From assembly GCA_049975345.1 (NCBI GenBank), contig JBNGDP010000015.1, positions 1-45,667 of the forward strand: a stretch of 45,667 bases of DNA, read 5' to 3'. The notes beneath the pieces are model-generated. The model saw only the letters and a list, made by a program, of their open reading frames with translations. It had not been told where the DNA came from and did no database searches. The position numbers and the translations under genes are program-made. Below are positions 17,904-25,070 of this stretch, in pieces (positions within the stretch are counted from its first letter, which is position 1; each line of letters opens with the position of its first letter). This DNA is from Oceanipulchritudo sp049975345. GTDB lineage: Bacteria; Verrucomicrobiota; Verrucomicrobiia; Opitutales; Oceanipulchritudinaceae.

Positions 17904-18509
17904 GTGAGTGGAAACGCCCCGCATGAATCACTGAGCGCCTTCTGGGAGGGCCGATGGCGCTCCGGCCACACGCCCTGGGACCATGGCCGTCCGGCGCCCC
18001 CCTTCGCCGAATTTGTGGAAAGGGAAGGGGCCCCCGCTGGCAGGATCCTCATTCCCGGCCCCGGATCGGGCCACGATGTCCGCTTTTTCGCCGAACTGGG
18101 CGCTCGGGTGACCGGCCTCGACATTTCCCCGGCGGCGGTGGAAGCCGCCCGGGTGCGGAATCCTCATCCCGATGCGGAATATCATGTCGGCAATATCCTT
18201 GCCCCGGATCCCAAGTGGAACGGGCAGTTCGACTGGGTCATCGAGCATACCTGCCTGTGCGCCATGGATCCCGCGCACTGGGACGCCTATGCCCGTTCCA
18301 TTCCCCTGCTACTCAAGCCCGGCGGCCATTACCTTGCCCTCTTTTACCGCAACCCCCACGATGACGAGGGGCCGCCGTTCCGGATCGACGAGGCCACCAT
18401 TGAACGGCTTTTTGCCCCGAATTTCAATCTCCTGCGCTCATGGGTGCCCGGTCGGGCCTATGGCTCCAGGACCGGCCGCGAGGAACTGCGCTGGTATGGG
18501 AAGGTCTGA
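17904..18509 (+). CDS. TPMT-like class I SAM methyltransferase
   Basis: A 201-residue S-adenosylmethionine-dependent methyltransferase of the thiopurine-methyltransferase type. 'FWEGRWRSGHTPWDHG' is the family's N-terminal signature; SAM motif I is LIPGPGSGHDV; the acidic end of the second strand is TGLDISP; and motif IV is 'FDWVIEHTCLCAMDP'. Bacterial members methylate thiols, halides or selenium/tellurium compounds. The start is GTG at 17904, the first usable codon after an in-frame TGA. A heptad repeat begins one base after the stop codon. Confidence 0.88.
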   Translation: MSGNAPHESLSAFWEGRWRSGHTPWDHGRPAPPFAEFVEREGAPAGRILIPGPGSGHDVRFFAELGARVTGLDISPAAVEAARVRNPHPDAEYHVGNILAPDPKWNGQFDWVIEHTCLCAMDPAHWDAYARSIPLLLKPGGHYLALFYRNPHDDEGPPFRIDEATIERLFAPNFNLLRSWVPGRAYGSRTGREELRWYGKV

Positions 18510-18510
18510 A

Positions 18511-18538
18511 GACGAAGGACAAAGGACGAAGGTCAAAA
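18511..18538 (+). repeat. GACNAAR heptad repeat, copy 1
   Basis: Four 7-bp units in phase: GACGAAG, GACAAAG, GACGAAG, GTCAAAA. The array starts one base after the TGA of the methyltransferase gene and reads in that gene's direction. It faces copy 2 across about 50 bp, so a transcript could fold into an imperfect hairpin joining the two arms. Confidence 0.75.
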
Positions 18539-18587
18539 ACCTCCTTGGCTGTCAACCGTTCCCTGGTTCCATCTGGTGGTACAGTTT

Positions 18588-18615
18588 ATTAGTCCTTTGT
18601 CTTTCGTCCTTCGTC
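18588..18615 (-). repeat. GACNAAR heptad repeat, copy 2
   Basis: On the minus strand: GACGAAG, GACGAAA, GACAAAG, GACTAAT, starting one base after the TAA of the NTF2-like gene and reading in that gene's direction. With copy 1 it occupies most of the 107-bp gap between two convergent genes. Confidence 0.75.
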
Positions 18616-18616
18616 C

Positions 18617-19123
18617 TTAGACCCTGGACTTGATCCACCGGATGGCCGCGCCGAGGATGGGCAGGTGCTCGAAGAAGCCGTTGGCGGCGTCCCAGAAGTC
18701 ATAATGGAGGACAACCTGTCCGTCGCCGTTGAAACGGAGGTGCGACATTCCGAAGGAGCGCGTGGTTTTCCCCTTCTTGAAAGCCGACCAGTCGATCTCC
18801 ATCGACCATTTCAGGTAAAAATCGTTCCCGTTGCGGAGAATGTCCAGCACCTGGACCCGCACCCCCCTGGCCCGTTCCGCCGTCCGGATGAAGTAGGGCC
18901 GGATCCGCTCAATCCCCTCATGGAGGACCAACGTGTCATACAGGACCGCATCCGGGGCATAGACCTCGCCTACGGTGCGGCGAACCTGTTCCGGGCTCAT
19001 GTTCTCGAAAAAGGCCTGGAAGCGGGCCAGGGCGGCCTCTTCCTGCGGGCTTCCGGGAGGCGGTGCGGCGCTGGCGGCGGAATCCGTTTTCTTCAGCAAA
19101 TCCAGGTATGGTGCGGTTTCCAT
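18617..19123 (-). CDS. NTF2-like (SnoaL-type) protein
   Basis: A 168-residue protein with a cone-shaped NTF2-like fold inferred from pattern: helix 'EEAALARFQAFFENMSPEQVRRTVGEVYAPDAVLYD', the 'GIERIRPYFIRTAERA' helix, and beta strands 'NDFYLKWSMEIDW' and 'RSFGMSHLRFNGDGQVVLHYDFWD'. Members are enzymes (isomerases, cyclases) or small-molecule binders; no catalytic residues can be assigned. The pattern is close to 'nuclear transport factor 2 family' proteins often found with photolyase-like or steroid-type genes elsewhere, but no such neighbour is here. The stop is followed by a heptad repeat. Confidence 0.75.
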   Translation of the reverse strand: METAPYLDLLKKTDSAASAAPPPGSPQEEAALARFQAFFENMSPEQVRRTVGEVYAPDAVLYDTLVLHEGIERIRPYFIRTAERARGVRVQVLDILRNGNDFYLKWSMEIDWSAFKKGKTTRSFGMSHLRFNGDGQVVLHYDFWDAANGFFEHLPILGAAIRWIKSRV

Positions 19124-19167
19124 GAGGTACCATTACCCCAATCGGGCGATTCCTCCAGCTTGCCCGG

Positions 19168-19192
19168 AAAAATTAACCCCTGCTAATAGGGG
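19168..19192 (-). terminator. Possible Rho-independent terminator
   Basis: On the minus strand, CCCCT-ATTAGC-AGGGG is followed by TTAATTTTT. The stem is only 5 bp but GC-rich, the loop contains the TAG stop of the 19183-20085 gene, and the U-rich tract follows directly. It would end the dnaN-membrane protein transcript. Confidence 0.45.
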
Positions 19193-20085
19193 AGGGGCAT
19201 TCCCAGATAGGACAGGGTCCAGATTTCCTGCCAGATCCTTGCCCTGCCGGCGGTGGTCAACCGTCCCAGTTCATGCTGTTCATGGGCCGGATGCAGGAAT
19301 CCGAGGTCGCGGTTGAGTTGTTCAACGGTGCGCTGGTCCTCGTTGATCTGTTCAAGGGGCGTGGTCACGAAGGGGATCAGCTTTTCATCCCGGGCGTCAA
19401 TCCGCTCCCGGTGCCGGGCGAGCAGTTTATCCGCCGACCGCGTCCATGGACGCCGTTCGACGTCCCAGTTCTCCGGATAAAACCCACCGAAGGGGAGAAA
19501 GATATTGTCGGTCAGGATCAGGTCACCCGCCAGGGTGGTGGAATAGAAAGTGAAACAGACCGAGTTGTTTCCGCCCGCATTCGGTAAAAACAGCACATGC
19601 AGGCGGATCGTCTGGTCCTCGTTCTCGTAGACCGAGACCCGCATCAGGACTTGATCGCCGAGATGGGAAACGAGGGCCTGTTTCTTCTGGAAGCCCGATT
19701 GGCGCATCCATTCCTTGAGCTTGATGAAGGGCGTGCTGCTCGGCCATTCCTCCCCCCGTTCGTTTTCCTCGAATTTCGGGAAGAGCGGCAATTCACTCTT
19801 GCTCAGTGCGGAGATCGCCACCCAGTTGTATGCGGTTTCAATCAGGAACCATGCCAGGAGGGAAACCAGGAGCAGCAGGCCGGGTTTGTATCCGGTCCAG
19901 CCGAGGAGATGGACGATTCCCGCGGTCAGGGTGGCGAAGAAGAACCAGCGGGACCATCGCCCGAAGATGGCCAGGACGGGAGACCCGGCCCGGCCGGCCC
20001 ACCAGGACAGGACCAGGCTGAGAACAGCCAGCAGGAGGATGGCAGCTTGAATCAGGAGGGATTCGCTGTTCGAGACAGCCGTCAT
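19183..20085 (-). CDS. Uncharacterised membrane protein downstream of dnaN
   Basis: A 300-residue protein with three N-terminal membrane helices (about 9-29, 45-62, 69-92) and a soluble C-terminal domain of about 200 residues with mixed beta and helical character ('VSVYENEDQTIRLHVLFLPN', 'NNSVCFTFYSTT', 'FLPFGGFYPENWD'). No known family recognised. It starts 10 bp after dnaN on the same strand, so it is very likely in its operon, which suggests conservation of the pairing is worth testing. A short hairpin with a U-tract lies at its stop codon. Confidence 0.75.
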   Translation of the reverse strand: MTAVSNSESLLIQAAILLLAVLSLVLSWWAGRAGSPVLAIFGRWSRWFFFATLTAGIVHLLGWTGYKPGLLLLVSLLAWFLIETAYNWVAISALSKSELPLFPKFEENERGEEWPSSTPFIKLKEWMRQSGFQKKQALVSHLGDQVLMRVSVYENEDQTIRLHVLFLPNAGGNNSVCFTFYSTTLAGDLILTDNIFLPFGGFYPENWDVERRPWTRSADKLLARHRERIDARDEKLIPFVTTPLEQINEDQRTVEQLNRDLGFLHPAHEQHELGRLTTAGRARIWQEIWTLSYLGMPLPY

Positions 20086-20095
20086 TCCCGGGATC

Positions 20096-21226
20096 CTAAT
20101 TCAGGCGTAGCGGCATGATGACGCACAGGAAGCTGTCCTGGGTCCGGATCACCCCGGGGCTGAGCTCGTCCTTGAACTCGAAGATGACCTCGTCACGGGT
20201 AAGGGCCCGCAGCGGATCCAGGACAAACTGGGGATTGAAGGCCACCGAGATCTCCGGACCGTCGTACTCCACGTTCAGGGATACGTTGGATTCCCCGAAT
20301 TCCGGGCTCTGGCCGGTCACCTCGAGGACGTTCTCCTTCACATGGAGCTTCACGGAGTGGTTCTTCTCGCTGGTCACGAGGGCGGCGCGGCGCACGCAGT
20401 TGGCAAAGTTTTCGCGGTTGAGCTTGATGTGCTGGTCGTTCCCCTTGGGGATGACCTGCCGGTAGTTCGGGTAGTTGCCCTCCACGACCTTGGATACAAG
20501 GTAGATCGAATCAATCAGGCCGGTCTCCCCGGCGTCCTCGCCCGAGGTGATTTCAAAGGCCACCTGGCGCTCATTGAAGGCGATGCGCACATTGTCGCCC
20601 TTCCCCAGGAGACGCTCCACTTCCTGTACGGTCTTGGCGGGAAGGATCAAATGACCGGCATTTTCATCCGTGACTTCCACCTCCTTGGAGACGACCGCCA
20701 GCCGGCGCCCGTCCGTGGCGGCCAGCGTCAGCTGCTGGTCCTCGAAATTGAAGAACACCCCGTTCATGATGTAGCGGGTCTCGTCGCTGGACTGGGCGTA
20801 GGAGACAGACCGCAGCATGCGCTCCAGGTCGTCCTGGCGGAGCAGGTAGCTGTGCTGGTCGGCGAAGCTTGGAAGTGGCGGGAATTCGTCCGCCCCGATC
20901 CCCATGATGCGGAACAGGGAGGAGCCGCTGGTGATCTTGGCCTGGTTGTTGGAGTAGGTCTCCAGTTCGACATCGAGCGAGGGCAGCTCGCGGATGATGC
21001 TGGCCAGTTTCCGCACGGGCAGGGTCAGGGACCCGGATTCCGTCACCGCCGCCTTGATCTTGCAGCGGATCCCGAGGTCGAGGTTGGTCGTGGTGAGCGA
21101 AATCTGCTCATCGGCGGCCTCGATCAGGACATTGCCGAGAATCGGCATGGTGGCACGGGTTCCGACAACATTGAGGACCTGCTGGAGGCCGCTGGTGAAG
21201 TGGTCACGGTTGATCTTGAATTTCAT
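20096..21226 (-). CDS. dnaN: DNA polymerase III beta subunit (sliding clamp)
   Basis: A 376-residue beta clamp with the three repeated clamp domains. Recognisable features are the N-terminus 'MKFKINRDHFTSGLQQVLNVV', 'TRATMPILGNVLIEA', the 'ATDGRRLAVV' motif near residue 155-165, and the C-terminal 'IMPLRLN' end, part of the hydrophobic partner-binding pocket. It works as a ring-shaped dimer that tethers the replicative polymerase. dnaA and recF are not adjacent, and no cluster of DnaA boxes was seen nearby, so this is not an obvious origin region. No Shine-Dalgarno precedes the ATG. Confidence 0.97.
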   Translation of the reverse strand: MKFKINRDHFTSGLQQVLNVVGTRATMPILGNVLIEAADEQISLTTTNLDLGIRCKIKAAVTESGSLTLPVRKLASIIRELPSLDVELETYSNNQAKITSGSSLFRIMGIGADEFPPLPSFADQHSYLLRQDDLERMLRSVSYAQSSDETRYIMNGVFFNFEDQQLTLAATDGRRLAVVSKEVEVTDENAGHLILPAKTVQEVERLLGKGDNVRIAFNERQVAFEITSGEDAGETGLIDSIYLVSKVVEGNYPNYRQVIPKGNDQHIKLNRENFANCVRRAALVTSEKNHSVKLHVKENVLEVTGQSPEFGESNVSLNVEYDGPEISVAFNPQFVLDPLRALTRDEVIFEFKDELSPGVIRTQDSFLCVIMPLRLN

Positions 21227-21327
21227 GGAATTTGTAAATCATTGAGGAGTCGGGCAAACGGTGGCAATGCAAAAGCTTACCTGAAAATCATCCCGACCAG
21301 ACAATGCCGGGGAAATTCGGGCCGGTC

Positions 21328-21357
21328 TTGCCAAAGGGCCCCGGAACGCTTTACCTT
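21328..21357 (+). promoter_or_regulatory. Candidate promoter of the RelE-fold/pssA operon
   Basis: TTGCCA (21328-21333), an 18-bp spacer and TACCTT (21352-21357). Transcription would begin about 7 bases later, at or within a base or two of the ATG at 21365, which would give a leaderless mRNA. Match to consensus is moderate. Confidence 0.35.
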
Positions 21358-21364
21358 GCGGAAA

Positions 21365-21772
21365 ATGGAATCGGAAAACGCCCAGACGCTGTCCCGCCGG
21401 GCCCGCGGCCTCTACCAGGTCACCTTCAGCGATCATTCGATGAGGGAACTGAACAAGCTGCCCGTGGAGGATCAACTGGCCTTGGTGGACAAAATCTCCA
21501 ACGTGACCCCGGAACAGCTGGCCAGGCCCGAGGAGGGCATTGGCCGCTTCCACCGGGACGGCATCACCTATTATCGCGTCCGGGCCGGGGATTTCCGCTG
21601 CTACTTCGAGATCAGGGGCTCGACCCTCTACGCGCACTTCATCCTCGGTAAGAACAGCCTGACCGATTTCATTTACCGCAACAAGCTCCCCGCGACGGAA
21701 GAGACCATGGTCGAGCAGCACCAGTCCTTTTGGAAATACCTCGAAACCCTGAAGAAGAACAAGGAAGAGTGA
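21365..21772 (+). CDS. RelE/ParE-fold protein upstream of pssA
   Basis: A 135-residue protein whose core (about residues 18-105) has the RelE/ParE toxin layout: helix 'HSMRELNKLPVEDQLALVDKI', then 'GIGRFHRDGITYYRVRAGDFRCYFEI' and 'TLYAHFILGKNSLTDFIYR'. Basic and tyrosine residues typical of the fold remain (R in YRVRAGDFR), but there is no adjacent antitoxin gene. Instead the stop codon overlaps the probable GTG start of pssA. I take ATG 21365 as the start; the frame is open further upstream only as the antisense of dnaN. Likely a domesticated chromosomal protein rather than an active toxin-antitoxin module. Confidence 0.78.
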   Translation: MESENAQTLSRRARGLYQVTFSDHSMRELNKLPVEDQLALVDKISNVTPEQLARPEEGIGRFHRDGITYYRVRAGDFRCYFEIRGSTLYAHFILGKNSLTDFIYRNKLPATEETMVEQHQSFWKYLETLKKNKEE

Positions 21773-22671
21773 GCGAGATCGTGAAGGATCCGGGCCCACC
21801 GGACGCGCCCGGCCCACCGGACGGGGAGGGGACGTCCTACGCGGACACCTTCGAGGCCAGCAAGATCTACTTCCTGCCCAACCTGATGACGGCCGGGAAC
21901 CTGTTCTGCGGCTTCGTCTCCATCATCCGCTGCATCCAGGCGAAATTCACCTCCACGGCCGAGGGAATTGGCGGGGACTATCTCGAAACCATTGCCAAGA
22001 CGCCTACGGAGCTGTACGAGCAGGCGGTCTGGTTCATCCTCGCCGCCGTCGTTTTCGACATGCTCGACGGACGCATGGCCCGCATGACCCGCAAGGAATC
22101 CCTCTTCGGCAAGGAATTCGATTCCCTGGCCGACGTGGTCTCCTTCGGCCTCGCCCCGGCCCTGCTGGTCTTCTTCTTTCTCCTGTCCCCGACCGCGGAG
22201 TTCCCCCTTGTCCGGACCATCGGGGGCCTCGTCGGGTTCTGCTACCTGCTCTGCGCCGCCGTGCGCCTGGCGCGATTCAACGTCCTCACAACGCCCCTCC
22301 TGCCGCACGCCGAGACTTTTCCCGAGGATGACTTCCTCGGCCTTCCCGCCCCGGCCGCCGCCGGCATGGTCTCCTCCATCGTCCTCGTTCTCAACCGCTT
22401 CGACCTGCCGGCCGGCGCGCTTTTCCTCCCCATCCTGCTCATCCTCATCGCCCTCCTGATGGTCTCGAATATCCGCTATCCCAGCCTCAAGAGCATTGGG
22501 ACGCACACCCAGGTCAACATCCGGGGCTTCGTCTTCCTTTTCCTCCTGATCACGGCCATTTTCTTCTTCCACTTCCTTGCCATCGCCCTGGTCTTCCTCG
22601 GCTACATCTTCTACGGAATGGGAAAACACTTCCTCGGCGACCGGAAGGTGCCGTTCCTCCGCAAAGGGTAG
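21769..22671 (+). CDS. pssA: CDP-diacylglycerol--serine O-phosphatidyltransferase
   Basis: Membrane enzyme that makes phosphatidylserine from CDP-diacylglycerol and serine. The CDP-alcohol phosphotransferase signature DGx2ARx8Gx3Dx3D is perfect (DGRMAR...GKEFDSLAD). Seven or eight hydrophobic segments follow or precede it, and the N-terminal 'FLPNLMTAGNLFCGFVSI' is typical of PssA. I chose GTG 21769, which overlaps the upstream stop (GTGA) and has AAGGA just before it; GTG 21781 and TTG 21730 are alternatives. About 300 residues, slightly long because of an insert after the first helix (TAEGIGGDYLETIAKTP). Confidence 0.93.
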   Translation: MSEIVKDPGPPDAPGPPDGEGTSYADTFEASKIYFLPNLMTAGNLFCGFVSIIRCIQAKFTSTAEGIGGDYLETIAKTPTELYEQAVWFILAAVVFDMLDGRMARMTRKESLFGKEFDSLADVVSFGLAPALLVFFFLLSPTAEFPLVRTIGGLVGFCYLLCAAVRLARFNVLTTPLLPHAETFPEDDFLGLPAPAAAGMVSSIVLVLNRFDLPAGALFLPILLILIALLMVSNIRYPSLKSIGTHTQVNIRGFVFLFLLITAIFFFHFLAIALVFLGYIFYGMGKHFLGDRKVPFLRKG

Positions 22672-22677
22672 GGCAGT

Positions 22678-23073
22678 ATGGAAATTATCGGACTGCGTGC
22701 ACTCTGGAAAGGCCTGCGCGGGCGCAGCCTGACCTTTTCCGTTGTTTTCGCCATGGCCGTTCTCGGCTCCTCCTTCGCCGGGCTGCTGCGCGCCCCGCTG
22801 CGCACCATCGGGATCTGGGCCCCCCTCGTTTTCCTCCTCCCGATCCTCGCCACCGGCCTCCTCGCCCGGCAGGAACGCAAGCTCCGCCTCCGCGACGAGT
22901 TCCGCTGCACCCTCAGCTATTCCCTCATCTTCGGCTCCATCGCCCTGGCGATTCTCCTCTGGCGATACCAATCCTGGCTGGAGGCGGGGTATGCGGATTC
23001 GCTGCAGCAAGGGCCTCTTTATGAGAAGCGGGTTCCTGCTGACACACCCCGCGGGCCCAGGGGGAAGCACTGA
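22678..23073 (+). CDS. Small uncharacterised membrane protein
   Basis: A 131-residue protein with three predicted membrane helices (about 19-36, 45-63, 80-95) separated by basic loops (WKGLRGRS, RQERKLRLRDEFR), and a Pro/Arg/Gly-rich tail. It starts 6 bp after pssA, so it should be in the same operon. No family recognised. A role in envelope lipid synthesis is only a guess from position. Confidence 0.7.
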   Translation: MEIIGLRALWKGLRGRSLTFSVVFAMAVLGSSFAGLLRAPLRTIGIWAPLVFLLPILATGLLARQERKLRLRDEFRCTLSYSLIFGSIALAILLWRYQSWLEAGYADSLQQGPLYEKRVPADTPRGPRGKH

Positions 23074-23107
23074 TCCGCGGGTCCACGGGCAAGGATGCCC
23101 GCGTCCC

Positions 23108-24217
23108 TTATCCTTCCCGTTCTGCTAATTTTCTAGCCACGTCCCCCTCGAAGTAGAGCGTCCGGGTCGGGAAGGCGATGGAGGAGCCGTGCGCGGCCAC
23201 CAGCTTGGCGATCTTAACGTTGATGCGCTGGCGGATGTCCATGTACTCGAGCCACTTGGTGGTGGCGGTGAAGTAGTAGACCAGGATATCAAGGGAGCTG
23301 CTGCCGAAATCGGTCCAGTTGACGAGGATGAATTCCTGGTTGACCCCCTCGTCCTTGCGGAGAATCTCGCGGATTCCCTCGACAATCTTCTCCATGGTCT
23401 CCGGCTTGGTTTCGTAGGTGACCCCGACCACTTGCTTGACCCGGCGCTTCGGCATGCGGGAGAAATTGTCGATCATTTCGTTGGCCAGAACGGCGTTGGG
23501 AATGGAAATCACGGTCTTGGGCCAGGTGCGCACCTTGGTGGAGCGCAGGCCGATCTCCTCGACGTCCCCGTCCACCTTGTCACCGACCTGGATCCAGTCG
23601 CCGACCCGGAAGGGCCGGTCCAGGGCCAGGGCGATCGAACCGTAGATGTTGGCGATGGTGTCCTTGGCGGCAAAGGCGAAGGCCGCGCCCCCGATCCCCA
23701 GGGTGGCGATGATCCCGCCGATGTTGTAGCCCAGGTTGTCGATCACCATCACCGCTCCAACAATGATGATGAACACGCGCAGGGATTTCTTCACCAGGCT
23801 GCCGAATCCCCGGAAACTGTCGCTGCCGGTCCTGGCAGAGACCTTCCCCAGCACATCCACCAGCACGTCCGCCAGACGGAACAGCCCCCAGAAAATGATC
23901 AAGGTCGACAATCCGCGGAAGATCGTGTGGATCAGGTTTTCCCATTCCTGCTCCAAGGGCAGCACCGCCGTGGCCAGATAGATGCCCAGAACCAGGATGA
24001 AGGTCGAGGTGGGCGTTTCCAGGGCGTCGAGAAACCGGTCGTCATGCTCCCAACGGGTGCGGGCCGCCACCCGTTTCAGGCTGGAAAAAAGCACTTTCGC
24101 CAGCAGGCCCCGCAAGAAAAGGGTCAACAGGACGATGCCAAAGCTCAGCAGCAGCTCCCCGAGCGTGAACGGGCCGGCCTGCGCCGACATCAGGGTATCC
24201 CACATTTCCGTATTCAT
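23108..24217 (-). CDS. MscS-type mechanosensitive channel
   Basis: A 369-residue small-conductance mechanosensitive channel homologue. Four or five N-terminal membrane helices precede the pore helix 'IIATLGIGGAAFAFAAKDTIANIYGSI' and the beta-domain signature 'DRPFRVGDWIQVG...VEEIGLRSTKVRT', followed by 'VISIPNAVLANEMIDNFSRM'. This is a better match to classic MscS (YnaI/YbdG-like) than the copy at 3485-4513. I chose ATG 24217, preceded by GAGGGGCGAAGAA; the frame stays open to 24325, but that part runs through a REP-like palindrome and is not protein-like. Confidence 0.92.
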   Translation of the reverse strand: MNTEMWDTLMSAQAGPFTLGELLLSFGIVLLTLFLRGLLAKVLFSSLKRVAARTRWEHDDRFLDALETPTSTFILVLGIYLATAVLPLEQEWENLIHTIFRGLSTLIIFWGLFRLADVLVDVLGKVSARTGSDSFRGFGSLVKKSLRVFIIIVGAVMVIDNLGYNIGGIIATLGIGGAAFAFAAKDTIANIYGSIALALDRPFRVGDWIQVGDKVDGDVEEIGLRSTKVRTWPKTVISIPNAVLANEMIDNFSRMPKRRVKQVVGVTYETKPETMEKIVEGIREILRKDEGVNQEFILVNWTDFGSSSLDILVYYFTATTKWLEYMDIRQRINVKIAKLVAAHGSSIAFPTRTLYFEGDVARKLAEREG

Positions 24218-24254
24218 CGTTTCTTCGCCCCTCAGCCTTCGGATTTTGGCCATC

Positions 24255-24343
24255 GGGTCAAGAATGTGGAAGGGGTCGGCCCTTGGATTTTGATATGCAT
24301 CCCAAAATCCAAGGGCTGACCCCATTGCCTAAATGTTTGACCC
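24255..24343. repeat. REP-like palindrome between mscS and cysC
   Basis: Two 21-bp arms (24272-24292 and 24303-24323) are reverse complements except for one position, which would be a G-U pair in plus-strand RNA. The loop is 10 bp and contains ATGCAT. A second pair, GGGTCAA (24255-24261) and TTGACCC (24337-24343), encloses the first. The arm sequence (GGGGTC.GCCCTTGGATTTTG) looks like REP elements mobilised by REP-associated tyrosine transposases. The structure lies between the divergent mscS and cysC starts. Confidence 0.75.
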
Positions 24344-24377
24344 TTGCGCGAAAACCACGACAAAGGGTGGCTTCCTC

Positions 24378-25025
24378 ATGGAAAATATCCATCCAGAGTT
24401 TCACCGCATGCTCGGTCGGGAGGCCAAGGAAGCCCTTCTTCGGCAGCGGGGCATGGTCTTCTGGCTGTACGGGCTGTCCGGCTCGGGGAAATCGACCATC
24501 GCGAACGCCCTTGAGCGCAAGCTGCACGCCGAGGGGTTCCTTACCCAAATCCTCGACGGGGACAATATCCGCACCGGGCTCAACGCCAACCTTGGCTTCA
24601 CCGATGAGGATCGCGCCGAGAACATCCGCCGCATCGCCGAGGTCGCCAGGCTCTACCTGGACTCCGGCCTCATCACCCTCACTTCCTTCATCTGCCCGAC
24701 CCGGGAGCTCCGGCAGCTCGCACGCTCCATCATCGGTCCTGATGATTTCGTCGAGGTCTTTGTCCGCGCCAGCTTCGAGACCTGCGCCCGGCGCGACCCA
24801 AAGGGCCTTTACGCCAAGGCCCGGGCCGGGAAAATCCCAAACTTCACCGGAAAGGATTCCGCCTTCGAGGAGCCCGCTCCCGGTGACCCGGTCCTCCTTC
24901 TCGATACCGAGTCCACCCCACTCGAGGACTGCGTGCAGCGCCTCTTCACGATCCATCAAAAGCGCCTAAATGAGCATCTCACGCGGGGTCGTGAAGTCGC
25001 CGGAACCCAGCTAAACGGGCCGTAG
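24378..25025 (+). CDS. cysC: Adenylylsulfate kinase
   Basis: Phosphorylates APS to PAPS in sulfate activation (cytoplasm). The Walker A motif GLSGSGKST spans residues 32-40. The APS-kinase signatures LDGDNIRTGLNANLGF and DRAENIRRIAEVA follow, then 'TSFICPTRELR', 'FVRASFETCARRDPKGLYAKAR' and 'FTGKDSAFEEP'. At 215 residues it is a single-domain enzyme, not fused to CysN. ATG 24378 is chosen because the typical 'ENIHPEFH' N-terminus follows; ATG 24333 would extend into linker sequence next to the REP-like element. It is 45 bp upstream of cysD. Confidence 0.95.
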   Translation: MENIHPEFHRMLGREAKEALLRQRGMVFWLYGLSGSGKSTIANALERKLHAEGFLTQILDGDNIRTGLNANLGFTDEDRAENIRRIAEVARLYLDSGLITLTSFICPTRELRQLARSIIGPDDFVEVFVRASFETCARRDPKGLYAKARAGKIPNFTGKDSAFEEPAPGDPVLLLDTESTPLEDCVQRLFTIHQKRLNEHLTRGREVAGTQLNGP

Positions 25026-25055
25026 TTGACTTTTTGGCCCAACGAACCATAGATA
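25026..25055 (+). promoter_or_regulatory. Candidate promoter ahead of cysD
   Basis: TTGACT (25026-25031), an 18-bp spacer and TAGATA (25050-25055) lie in the 45-bp gap between cysC and cysD, directly after the cysC stop. The -10 match is fair. It would allow cysDN to be expressed separately from cysC. Confidence 0.35.
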
Positions 25056-25070
25056 AACACCTTACGAGTT

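Noticed and set aside
20342..21364. An N-terminal extension of the RelE-fold protein across dnaN
   Set aside because: It is the antisense of dnaN; the protein-like part begins at ATG 21365.
21227..21364. A replication origin next to dnaN
   Set aside because: dnaA is absent, no DnaA-box cluster or strongly AT-rich stretch was seen in this 138-bp gap.
24218..24325. A longer N-terminus for the second MscS channel
   Set aside because: The extension is translated REP-like palindrome, and a purine-rich site supports ATG 24217.
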